This document shows positions 9,272-17,482 of a stretch of DNA of 64,000 nucleotides, in pieces; within the stretch, counting starts at the first letter, position 1, and the number at the start of each line of letters is the position of its first letter. Origin of the DNA: Thecamonas trahens ATCC 50062 (Eukaryota; Apusozoa; Apusomonadida; Apusomonadidae). The position numbers and the translations under genes were made by a program. The DNA lies in NCBI RefSeq assembly GCF_000142905.1, contig NW_013657629.1:116460-180459 (forward strand), given 5' to 3'. The notes beneath the pieces are model-generated. The model was not told the DNA's origin. It was given only the letters and a program-made list of their open reading frames with translations, and searched no databases.

Positions 9272-11209
9272 ATGGTCAAGCTGGGCACAGCACGTGCCAG
9301 ACGGGACGAGGCAGATGGAGCAGTGGACGTGCTCGTCTCCCACCTGGCTGCCGGGTTGGCCTCGGCTGCCTTTGCCGACATGGAGCTCTCCTCTCGCCTG
9401 GGTGACATCGGTGACGTCCTCACTCCGCTCTTTGTCCCCTCCATCGCACCCATCCGCCCGACTGCCACCATCGCCACGACCGCCACCACGGCCAGTACCG
9501 GCACTACTGCTGCCGCCACGAATGCTGCCGTTGCTGCCGTCTCGGGTGATGTCAATCAAGAGTCGGCGGCGGCGGCGGCGCGGGCGGTCATGCTGGCCAG
9601 GGCCATTCCCGTTCATGCCGTCATTCTGGCCATGCGATCGCCAGTGGTGGCGCAGGCGCTGAAAGTGCATCAGAGAGTGCTGACGGGCGAGGCGGGTGAG
9701 GGGATGGGCGAGGGCGAGGGGATGGCTATGGGCGAGTGGAACTCGAGAACAAGCGGTGATGATGGTGGCGCGGGCCAGGCTGTGGTGGTTGATAGCTTGC
9801 CTGGCAAGGGACGGCGGCTGCGGATGCGGATTACGGGCGTGCCGCCTGATGTGCTCCGGGCGGTGGTGGAGTACGTGTACACGGGAGAGTGCGAGCTCGA
9901 GAACGAGGGCTACTCGGAGCTGCAGCGTCTCGGCCAGCTCGCGCATGCGGCGCAGCTGCTGGGCATGGATCATTTGCTGGGCGAGTGCCTGAGAGACTTG
10001 GCTGTGGCGCAGCTGACAGTGGCCGACGCCATCTGTCTTCACGGCCTCATTGTGACGCTGCCGGCGAAGCTGGTCGACGCCATTTCCTTCCACTGGAAGA
10101 GCTTCATGCGGCGGCACTACGAGGATTTCATTCGGATGGCGGCCAACGGCGAGATTCACACCGGCTACGAGCCCGAGCGTGCCGACATGCACGTACGCAT
10201 CCGGACGGGCGATGTCATTGCGCTGCTCTCGGCCTTGCCGCAGGACGGCGGGACTGCAGCGGAGCAGGTCGTTCGCACCGCCTGCCACCTGTACATCGAG
10301 ACCAACGCGTACGCTGTCCTCATGTCGCCGCACTTTCTGCGCTCGTCGGTCGACTCGCTGAGAGTCGTCCTCACCTCGCGCACCTTGCAGGTCAAGGAGA
10401 AGCTTCTCTTTCAGGCTGTGCTCCAGTGGATCCTCATCGACCCCGCCAGCCGCGAGGCCGAGTGCACCGAGCTTATGACCCACATCAATCTTGACAAGGT
10501 CCCGTCGCGTCTCCTGCTCGAGGCCAAGCGCCAGGGCTTTGAGTTTCCAGACAAGGCGTACAAAGCTGCGCTGGTCAAGCACCACCGATCGCGGCACGTC
10601 CGCGACGTAGCATACCGCTACAACCCACGGCTCACCGCCATCAACATGCACTCGACCAAGCGGCCGGGCAAGGACCTCCGGGCGCTGCGCGGTGGCGTCC
10701 GGTCGCATCGCAACGCCCGCGATGTAATTTCTGCCTCCAGCTCGTCGAGCTCCCTAGAGGAGCTCGCTCGGTTCCAGCAGACAGTGCTCAACTCGCTCAA
10801 GCCCAGCGAAGCGCGGGCAAACCGGGCTACGACGGCCGGCGCCGGCGACGACGGGGAATCATCTTCGGCGGCGCCGCTCTCGCTCTCACGGTCGAATTCA
10901 TTCGACAACACGTCGATCGCTAGTTCGACCGCGTCGCAGCAGCCGTCGCCCAACCATCCGCTACTCCGTGGGGCGGGTTCGTCGCTCTCGCGCGCCTGGC
11001 GGCAGAACTCGTATGTCTCGCTCGTCAAGCGGGTCCGCAAACAGAACCACGTCCGTGCCCGCGGGACACGGCCCAGCGGTCTCGGCGGCGGCGGCGGCGG
11101 CGGCAGCGGCGAGACCACCGTGCGCCACACTCCACAGCCGCCGCCCGGACGGAGCCTTGGCCGCTCCGTCTCGGCCCGGCGGGTCCGCACGCGCGCGCCG
11201 CCGAGTTGA
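9272..11209 (+). CDS. BTB-BACK domain protein
   Basis: 645 residues starting at the ATG at 9272, the first Met after a C-rich leader. The BTB fold starts at FADMELSSRLGD near residue 35, is split by an Ala/Thr-rich insert, and resumes at HAVILAMRSPVVAQAL and LRAVVEYVYTGECEL (about 195-220). A BACK-type helical region follows (about 240-420) with AEQVVRTACHLYIETNAYAV and LLFQAVLQWILIDPASREAE. There are no Kelch repeats; the last 200 residues are Ser-, Arg- and Gly-rich and probably disordered. BTB-BACK proteins usually act as substrate adaptors for CUL3 ubiquitin ligases. That role is inferred from architecture and no substrate is indicated. Confidence 0.8.
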   Translation: MVKLGTARARRDEADGAVDVLVSHLAAGLASAAFADMELSSRLGDIGDVLTPLFVPSIAPIRPTATIATTATTASTGTTAAATNAAVAAVSGDVNQESAAAAARAVMLARAIPVHAVILAMRSPVVAQALKVHQRVLTGEAGEGMGEGEGMAMGEWNSRTSGDDGGAGQAVVVDSLPGKGRRLRMRITGVPPDVLRAVVEYVYTGECELENEGYSELQRLGQLAHAAQLLGMDHLLGECLRDLAVAQLTVADAICLHGLIVTLPAKLVDAISFHWKSFMRRHYEDFIRMAANGEIHTGYEPERADMHVRIRTGDVIALLSALPQDGGTAAEQVVRTACHLYIETNAYAVLMSPHFLRSSVDSLRVVLTSRTLQVKEKLLFQAVLQWILIDPASREAECTELMTHINLDKVPSRLLLEAKRQGFEFPDKAYKAALVKHHRSRHVRDVAYRYNPRLTAINMHSTKRPGKDLRALRGGVRSHRNARDVISASSSSSSLEELARFQQTVLNSLKPSEARANRATTAGAGDDGESSSAAPLSLSRSNSFDNTSIASSTASQQPSPNHPLLRGAGSSLSRAWRQNSYVSLVKRVRKQNHVRARGTRPSGLGGGGGGGSGETTVRHTPQPPPGRSLGRSVSARRVRTRAPPS

Positions 11210-11231
11210 CCAAGTCCCGGCTTCCGCTCGC

Positions 11232-12419
11232 TCACACCGGCTCGTCGCGGCTGGCAAGCGCGCGGATGCGGCCGACGAGCTGAGATGCCGTCGCCCTTGG
11301 TGCCGACGTGGTCGAGTGCCCGCCGGCCTTGGTGCCGCTCGACTTGGCGTAGGTGTTGACGGCGATGCCGGCAACGATGAGCATGCCCGAGAGCGCAAAG
11401 CCGGGCGAAAAGGTGTTCTCGGAGAAGAGGAGGAACGAGAGGGTGACAGTGATGATCTTGCGGGTGGTGGTGATGAGGACGGTAGTCACGCCACCGTAGG
11501 CGCGGACGAGGCGCATGTAAAAGGTGACGCCGCCAAAGGTGGAGGAGCCAAAGGCAATCAGCCGCAGCAGCAGCATCGGCGACGCGACCAGCTCACGCAC
11601 GGCCGGGCCAAGCTCGCCAGACATGGCTGCCAGCGCTGCAAGGACCGAGGCGCCAATGATGTTGGTAAAGAGCATGGTCTCGTACGTGCCGCGGCGGAGG
11701 CGGCCCATGACGCACTCCTGCAGGTTGGGCACAATCGAGTCGAGGACGATCGATCCGACAACTAGCGCCAGGCCGCCGTAGAACTGGCTCTGCGGGAGCT
11801 GAACAGCAGCAGCCTTGGCCTGCGAGCGTGAGGTGAGGGTGAAGCCGACCAGGCCAGCGCAGAGCAGCAGAGCCGCGGCATACTGTCCGCGATTGTACTC
11901 TTTGCCCAGCATGACCGAGCCGACGATCATGGTCGGAATGAGCTTGCCCGATCGGACCGAGACTTTGAGCGGGAACGAGACATACTGCAGCGAGAGGTTT
12001 GCCGATGCCATCGACGCCAGCATGGCCACTGAGAGCACCGCATACGCCCCAAGCGCCCGCACTCGGAGCGATCGCCTGACCGATGCCCAAGTCTCCGGCT
12101 GCTCGGCACGGCGCTCACCACCTGCAGTGGCTGCGGGCGCCCATCCGGACCCTCCACTGGCTGATGATTCCGCAGATGGAAGTGATGTTGACAGCCGCTG
12201 AGCAGCCGATCGGTTCAAAGCCGTTGGCGAGGCAGATCGGAGCGACGAGAGGTGGAGGGTGACGGCCGAGCCGAGGGCAACCGCAGCAAACTCAACAAAG
12301 GTCAGGGTGAGGCCATGGTGGAAGCCGTCGACTTTGACTACCTGCTCCTGGAGCCAGTCATGGAGGACAAAGAAGGTGAAGAGTCCTGCTGCAGATGCCA
12401 CCAATCGCATGTGCCTCAC
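11232..12419 (-). CDS. Nucleotide-sugar/PAPS transporter-like protein (SLC35B family)
   Basis: 395 residues with about ten predicted helices, interrupted near residues 65-110 by a Ser/Ala-rich loop. The segments VSVRSGKLIPTMIVGSVML and KEYNRGQYAAAL, the mid-protein NLQECVMGRLRRGTYETMLF, and TVLITTTRKIITVTLSFLLF near residue 330 match the UAA-transporter clan, closest in feel to SLC35B2/B3, which carry the sulfate donor PAPS into the Golgi. The substrate is inferred only. It ends 22 bp from the stop of the plus-strand BTB gene (convergent pair). Confidence 0.8.
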   Translation of the reverse strand: MRHMRLVASAAGLFTFFVLHDWLQEQVVKVDGFHHGLTLTFVEFAAVALGSAVTLHLSSLRSASPTALNRSAAQRLSTSLPSAESSASGGSGWAPAATAGGERRAEQPETWASVRRSLRVRALGAYAVLSVAMLASMASANLSLQYVSFPLKVSVRSGKLIPTMIVGSVMLGKEYNRGQYAAALLLCAGLVGFTLTSRSQAKAAAVQLPQSQFYGGLALVVGSIVLDSIVPNLQECVMGRLRRGTYETMLFTNIIGASVLAALAAMSGELGPAVRELVASPMLLLRLIAFGSSTFGGVTFYMRLVRAYGGVTTVLITTTRKIITVTLSFLLFSENTFSPGFALSGMLIVAGIAVNTYAKSSGTKAGGHSTTSAPRATASQLVGRIRALASRDEPV

Positions 12420-12573
12420 AAGTCGAGTGAGTCTGGGTGGGGGTGGGGTGAGGAGGGTGACCAGTGGCCGGCAGCCGTGGATGCGTCCCGGGATCAGGCG
12501 GAGGGGGTGGGGGGGTCAGGTGGGCAAGCAAGGCGGACAAGGTGCGGGGGCTGCTCTGGTTCACTCAAGTCCA

Positions 12574-15114
12574 CTACGCATGAGCACGCCGATAGGCGAT
12601 CTGCTGGTACATCGAGGCTAGGATGCGGATGTTGGTACCCTGGAGCGGCGAGATGGTGTGGAGGATGCGTGCGGACCACTCGCGCTGACCCGCGGCAGTC
12701 TTGGACGCCTTCTCGACCTTGATGGCGTGTGCGGTGTTGGTGAGGCGGGTGACGGGCCACGGGAAGCGGGCGAGGACATCAAAGTGCGGCGGCCGGACGA
12801 GAGCCATGCCCTTTTGCGAGATGCCGAGGAGGACGGTGTCGACAGCGGTGCCTCCGTACTCGTTGCTTCCGCCGGACGCCTCGTACAGCTGAAAGTACTC
12901 GACGCCGAACGAGTTGAGCTTGAGGATCTCCTCGAGATACAGCTTCTCGACATAAGTGGCGTTGCCAAGATCGCCGAGCTCGCGCCACTTTGCGCGGATC
13001 CGCTTCTCCCACTCTGAGTCGGTGTACTGGACGCGGAGGTAGTGCGGGATGTACGTCCTCTCGATACCTTGCGCAACAAGGTAGCCCTTGGTCGTTGTCG
13101 GGTCCGGCGGCAGCTCGTCGTCGTCCTCTGATCCGCCGCCAAACACGTCGCCATCCGAGCCGTCGATCTCTGTCTCGGGCGGAAAGTATGAGCCAAAGTC
13201 GGCGAGGAAGCGGTAGGCCGCAAAGAGTACGGCCTGGTCCTCAGTGACAGTGTATGTGCCGTCGAGCACGTACTGCCGGAACTGAAGGTAGTATAGATGG
13301 CGCGCGCGCGCGTCCTTGGACTTGGCCAACTCGCGCTCGTTGAGGACAATGACCCGGAGCTTGTACACAAGCGTCGAGCCGACGTGAACGTGTTCGTCCA
13401 TGACCAGCTTGGATGGGTTGAGCCACCGGTCGGCGTCGGCGGTCGAGTCGCAGAGGCCCAGCCAGCGGCGATCATGAACCCGCAGCAGTTCCGCGTACGA
13501 GTTCATGAGCTCGCCCACCGTCGCAGTCTCGTCGATGGTGATGAGCCTGCCCTTGTCGCCGGGCCACCCGGACCGGATCCGCAGCGTCATGGTCGTCGGC
13601 TCGCGGGTGAGCTGTGCGTCGGCCCGTAGCGGGAGCGCTCCGCTTGCGGCGTATGCCGCATATGCCTGCAGCGCGTTCGCAACTGCGCTCGCCTGCGCAG
13701 CAGACGGCAGCATCATCCGCAGCCCACCGGCAGTCACCACTGTTGGTGAAGCACTGTCGACTGTAGCCACCGCGCCCGCAAGCTCGGCCTTGAACGACGC
13801 TATCCGGACTTGGCTCCGCCCCTCGGCGTCGGCGTATAGCACAATGCCGCGCGGGCAGACGCCGATCGCCTGCGCGCCGTCGACCGCCTGTGTCAGCACG
13901 TACAGCTGGACGCCGTAGTCGGGTAGGCCAGCAGCATACTCGCAGTAGTTCATCTCAGCCATGACCTTGATTGTGCCTGAGATGAGCGCAGCAGCTTCAA
14001 AGATCGCGGCCTCCACCTTTTTGCGCGCCTTCTTCTTCTTGGGCACATGCTCTGCCGGCAGCACTGTCGCCAGATTGTCAGCAAGCAAGCCAGCGCGGTG
14101 CTTGGCGGCATCGTAGCCCGAGTACTCGGAGACAAAGGAGAAGGCGGCAAGGCGGATGGCCTGGTCGAGCGTTGTCGGCCACTTGGACGCCAAGACTCGT
14201 GCGCGGACTTCGGCGTACTGCAACGAGACGGCAGTCGGGTCTGTCGACGCGCCCACGTTCTGCGAAAAGTAGCGGACGCGGATTTGGAGGAACGACGCCG
14301 ACGTGATGCCCTGCGCCAGGCACGGCTCGTCGCGATCGATCCACTGGAACTCGCCCACGTCGAGCCCGTCCTCGCCGTCCTCCACCAGCGCAATGTCGAA
14401 GAGCTGCGTCTCGAGGAGGTCAATCTTACGCGCGTACATGTCCATCAGCTCTTGCCCGGTCGTGTACTCGTTGACTCGGAGCTTGGATTTGGCCTCGCCA
14501 TCGACCTGCGCAATGGTGACAATGACCGACTCGGTCGGTTCCGGTCTGTCCTCTGGCTCGTCCGCCGCTGGTGCTGCCGCCCGCTCAGCCGCCCTGGCCT
14601 CTAGCGCTGCCCGCTCCGCCGCCGCCCGCGCTGCCTCCTCCTCTGCCGTCGGCTCCGGCACCAGTGTGGTGTCTGCATGCGACGACGACGACAATGACCC
14701 GCCATCTTTGGCCGCCTCCCCGGAACCCGACCTTGATCCTTCCGCCGCGACGCCCATCGCTGCCGCTGCCGGAGCAGCCGAGCTGTCGGCCTTGGCAGCA
14801 ATAGCCGCCGCAGGCGCAGCAGCAGGCGCAGCAGCAGGCTCTCCGTCATCATGCGAGCTATGGTGGTCATCGCGGCGCTTGCGGATGACTCTCTTCTTGC
14901 GCACCACCTTGCGCTTCGCCTTGACATGACCAGCCGCCTCTGCTTCTGCTTCTGTCGATGCCTCTGCCGATGCCCCCGCCGAGGCCGAGCTATGGCCGTC
15001 GGCTTTGTTGGTCGCCGACGACTTCTTCCTCACCCGCTTCACCACCCGCTTGCGGACAACCTTCTTGCGGACAACCTTGCGCACGCGCTTCTTCTTGGGC
15101 TCTTCGTCCGCCAT
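12574..15114 (-). CDS. Large protein with two FERM-like modules and a basic N-terminus
   Basis: 846 residues. The ATG at 15114 is preferred because the upstream frame is low-complexity. Residues 1-85 are Lys/Arg-rich repeats (RKVVRKKVVRK), then an Ala/Ser/Glu-rich linker to about 190. Two FERM-like modules follow: one from about 200 (ubiquitin-like lobe SKLRVNEYTTGQELMDMYA, then a helical lobe with AIRLAAFSFVSEYSGYD), and a second from about 580 (MTLRIRSGWPGDKGRL, then QAVLFAAYRFLADFGSYF and VEYFQLYEASGG). This tandem arrangement recalls talin heads and MyTH4-FERM tails, but no MyTH4, motor or talin rod is present. FERM proteins usually bind membranes or receptor tails and actin linkers. The family name is inferred from pattern. 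Confidence 0.65.
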   Translation of the reverse strand: MADEEPKKKRVRKVVRKKVVRKRVVKRVRKKSSATNKADGHSSASAGASAEASTEAEAEAAGHVKAKRKVVRKKRVIRKRRDDHHSSHDDGEPAAAPAAAPAAAIAAKADSSAAPAAAAMGVAAEGSRSGSGEAAKDGGSLSSSSHADTTLVPEPTAEEEAARAAAERAALEARAAERAAAPAADEPEDRPEPTESVIVTIAQVDGEAKSKLRVNEYTTGQELMDMYARKIDLLETQLFDIALVEDGEDGLDVGEFQWIDRDEPCLAQGITSASFLQIRVRYFSQNVGASTDPTAVSLQYAEVRARVLASKWPTTLDQAIRLAAFSFVSEYSGYDAAKHRAGLLADNLATVLPAEHVPKKKKARKKVEAAIFEAAALISGTIKVMAEMNYCEYAAGLPDYGVQLYVLTQAVDGAQAIGVCPRGIVLYADAEGRSQVRIASFKAELAGAVATVDSASPTVVTAGGLRMMLPSAAQASAVANALQAYAAYAASGALPLRADAQLTREPTTMTLRIRSGWPGDKGRLITIDETATVGELMNSYAELLRVHDRRWLGLCDSTADADRWLNPSKLVMDEHVHVGSTLVYKLRVIVLNERELAKSKDARARHLYYLQFRQYVLDGTYTVTEDQAVLFAAYRFLADFGSYFPPETEIDGSDGDVFGGGSEDDDELPPDPTTTKGYLVAQGIERTYIPHYLRVQYTDSEWEKRIRAKWRELGDLGNATYVEKLYLEEILKLNSFGVEYFQLYEASGGSNEYGGTAVDTVLLGISQKGMALVRPPHFDVLARFPWPVTRLTNTAHAIKVEKASKTAAGQREWSARILHTISPLQGTNIRILASMYQQIAYRRAHA

Positions 15115-15530
15115 GGTGCTGCTGCGAGGTGAAGTGGCTAGCACTCTCACCGAATGGGGTGTCTTGCCACCTGTCTGGTCGAGGGTCGAGGGTCGACGGG
15201 GGGGGGTGGGAGTGGGGGGGCGGGGGGCGGAGGAGGGGTAGTGGGAGTGGGGGGGGGAGAAGGGGGGGGAGTGGGGAGTGTGTGGCTCCTTTTTTTTTTG
15301 GTACATGTTTTATCGGCAGCTGATGAGGGTGAGGAGGGGAGGGGAGGGGAGGGGAAGGGGGGAAGATGGGCCGAGGGGACCTCGTGTATGTAATGTGGGT
15401 GGATGGGTGGATGGTGGGTGGGTGGATGGGGTGGATCGGTCGCGTCGAGAGAGGGAGGGAGGGAGGCAGGCGAGGAGGAGAACCGGAGAGGAGGAGGAGG
15501 AGGAGGAGGAGGAGGAGGGAGGAAGGGAAA
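15115..15530. other. Intergenic region, G/A-rich repeats
   Basis: Purine-rich sequence with (GGGGA)n near 15337-15362, GGAT/GGTG repeats near 15395-15435 and a (GGA)n run near 15496-15520. It separates two tandem minus-strand genes. No gene seen. Confidence 0.6.
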
Positions 15531-16835
15531 CTACTCCTCAACAAAGTTGCCGTTGTTGATCCACTCGCCAACCAGCGGGACAACGCGGGTCATGGACTTG
15601 TCCGGGCCGTAAACCACGGTGGGAACGCCCGACTCTTGGCTCCACTCGCGCATCATGTCGAGAGCCTTGAGGTAGTTGGGCCCGCCGCGACGGAAGAAGA
15701 CGCGGTAGTTGCAGGCCTTGAGCTTGTCCTCAAACTCGCGGAGAGCGTGGACAATGCCACGGGCAGCCTTGGCGCAGTCGGAGAAGTTGGCGACAGCGCC
15801 GACGATGACGAGGGCGCGGGTCTCACCGTCCGGGTTGCGGGTGGCAAGGTCAAGAACCGACTTGGCGTAGAGGTACGTCTGTTCGGCGTTGGGGCCGCCC
15901 GAGTACTCGCCGTAGTTGCCCACCAGCGGGCCGAGGCCGAGGTCGGAGAAGGTGTCGATGGTGATGAGCGAGGCGCCACCGCCGGCGAGGAGGCACCAGA
16001 TGCGGCCCTCCGGGTTGAGGACGGTGAGCTTGAGCGAGGCGCCGGTCTTCGAGTCCATGTCGCGGACAACCTGCTCCTCGGGAAACTCGGTCATGCCGAA
16101 CGGGTTGGGGAACTCGATGGCGTCCCACTTGCGCGAGTTCTGGAACATCGAAGTGTCATCGACGGCGCCCACAAAGTCGAGCGGAATCGGGTTGCCCTGA
16201 CCGTCAAAAGTGAACGGGTTCATCTCCATGGTGGTAAAGTCAAGGTCGTCAAAGAGCTTGAAGGCGTCGCGAACAAACGACTCGGTGGCGTCCATAACAG
16301 CAGCGTCGACGCCCTCGAGCATGGCCGAGAGGTCGACCGAAGTGATGTCGTCCTCCACGCCGACGCGGAGCGTCTTGATGGTGTCCCAGTTGTCCTCGAC
16401 CTCGACGCCACCGGCGACCGAGAACGAGATCACGTTGGCCTCGCGCTCCATGTGGATGGCGAGGTAGAACTCGTGCTCGTGCGGCATGAACGGCTCGAGA
16501 AGAAAGTGGGTGAGGACGCCATCGACGCCGTTGATGGACACGGTGGTGCCCATGAGCTCCTTGGCAAAGGCCACAGCCTCGTCAAAGGTCGCGTTGAGCT
16601 TGACCAGGCCATGCTTGCCACGCTGGCCAAACAGCATGTCCGGCTTGACCACCAGCTTGGTCGTTGCCAGCCACGGCTCGGCCTTGACCAGCGACTCGTA
16701 GTTGGTCTCCGGGTGGATGAGCGCGGCCTGCAGCGGGAGCTCCCGCCCGGTCACACGCGGCGCGTTCTTCGTCAGCGCCTTCTTGGCGTGGTACTCGCGG
16801 ATCTTCTTGCGGGCCACTGAGGAGGAGGGGGACAT
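15531..16835 (-). CDS. ATP-citrate lyase subunit A (ACLA-type, ATP-grasp part)
   Basis: 434 residues, close to the roughly 423 of plant ACLA. ATP-citrate lyase makes cytosolic acetyl-CoA from citrate, CoA and ATP. Near the N-terminus ARKKIREYHAKK matches ACLA starts; MEMNPFTFDGQGNPIPLD, the Gly-rich WCLLAGGGASLITIDTFSD and the nucleotide-binding GNYGEYSGGPN are classic ATP-grasp and citrate-binding motifs. The catalytic phosphohistidine domain (ACLB) is absent, so the enzyme must be split in two subunits here, as in plants and many fungi, rather than fused as in animals. The B subunit is not in this window. The start at 16835 is the in-frame ATG; a short upstream exon cannot be excluded. Confidence 0.9.
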   Translation of the reverse strand: MSPSSSVARKKIREYHAKKALTKNAPRVTGRELPLQAALIHPETNYESLVKAEPWLATTKLVVKPDMLFGQRGKHGLVKLNATFDEAVAFAKELMGTTVSINGVDGVLTHFLLEPFMPHEHEFYLAIHMEREANVISFSVAGGVEVEDNWDTIKTLRVGVEDDITSVDLSAMLEGVDAAVMDATESFVRDAFKLFDDLDFTTMEMNPFTFDGQGNPIPLDFVGAVDDTSMFQNSRKWDAIEFPNPFGMTEFPEEQVVRDMDSKTGASLKLTVLNPEGRIWCLLAGGGASLITIDTFSDLGLGPLVGNYGEYSGGPNAEQTYLYAKSVLDLATRNPDGETRALVIVGAVANFSDCAKAARGIVHALREFEDKLKACNYRVFFRRGGPNYLKALDMMREWSQESGVPTVVYGPDKSMTRVVPLVGEWINNGNFVEE

Positions 16836-17482
16836 ACCATGGCTGCTTGTGAGTCGTCACCACTGTTGCCATGGCCTTGCTACCAGTTGTCTCGCTCCCC
16901 TCCCGCCGCCCCCGACCACGACCTTTTTGCCGACCGAACAATGACGTGGCGGGTAAAACCGGTTGGAGGAGGAACCAGCCTTGTTGCGGGGGGGGGGGGG
17001 GGCTGAGGGCAATGGGCTTGCCGGAGGGAGAGGGAGAGAGAGAGGGAGAAGAGGGGGTATGGGTGATGCATGTATGTGTTTGGGTGGCTGGGGCGTACTG
17101 TTGTGAGAGGGGCAGATGAGTGTGGATAAGGTCGGTAAGCGGGTGGGGACTGCGGCGGGTGAGTTGGAGGGATGAGTGAGCCGGAGAGGGGGGGAAGGCC
17201 GGCGGCGGTGGTTGGCCACGTGGCCACCTTTGCGTCCCGGTGGTGGAGTCGGTGGTGGAGTGATGGGTTTGGGTGAGGAAGTAAAATATTTTAACAGCCC
17301 TTCCCCCCCCCCCCCCCCGTCACCCAGCCTTCCCCCCTCCCCTGTCAGCTCGTCCGACGCGACGACGACATGGCTCCACCTCTGCGCTGCCGTTGCTACT
17401 ACCACGACAAGCCAGACCACACCTCTGGATAGTGTGTGTGTGTGTGTGAAAGGTGGAGACGTGGGCGACGTTCCTGTGAGCT
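16836..17482. other. Divergent intergenic region, no gene seen
   Basis: 647 bp between the divergent ACLA and DHX35 genes, with a G run near 16988-17002, a C run near 17305-17319 and a short (TG)n near 17431-17447. It probably holds a bidirectional promoter. No consensus element or RNA gene recognised. Confidence 0.55.

Noticed and set aside
8891..10708. 605-codon open frame on the minus strand across the BTB gene
   Set aside because: Antisense of the BTB-BACK coding region; no recognisable domain.
16836..16900. Tiny upstream exon for ACLA using ATG|GTATGT ... CTCAG
   Set aside because: The implied intron would be only about 20 nt and shifts the frame; the in-frame ATG at 16835 is adequate.
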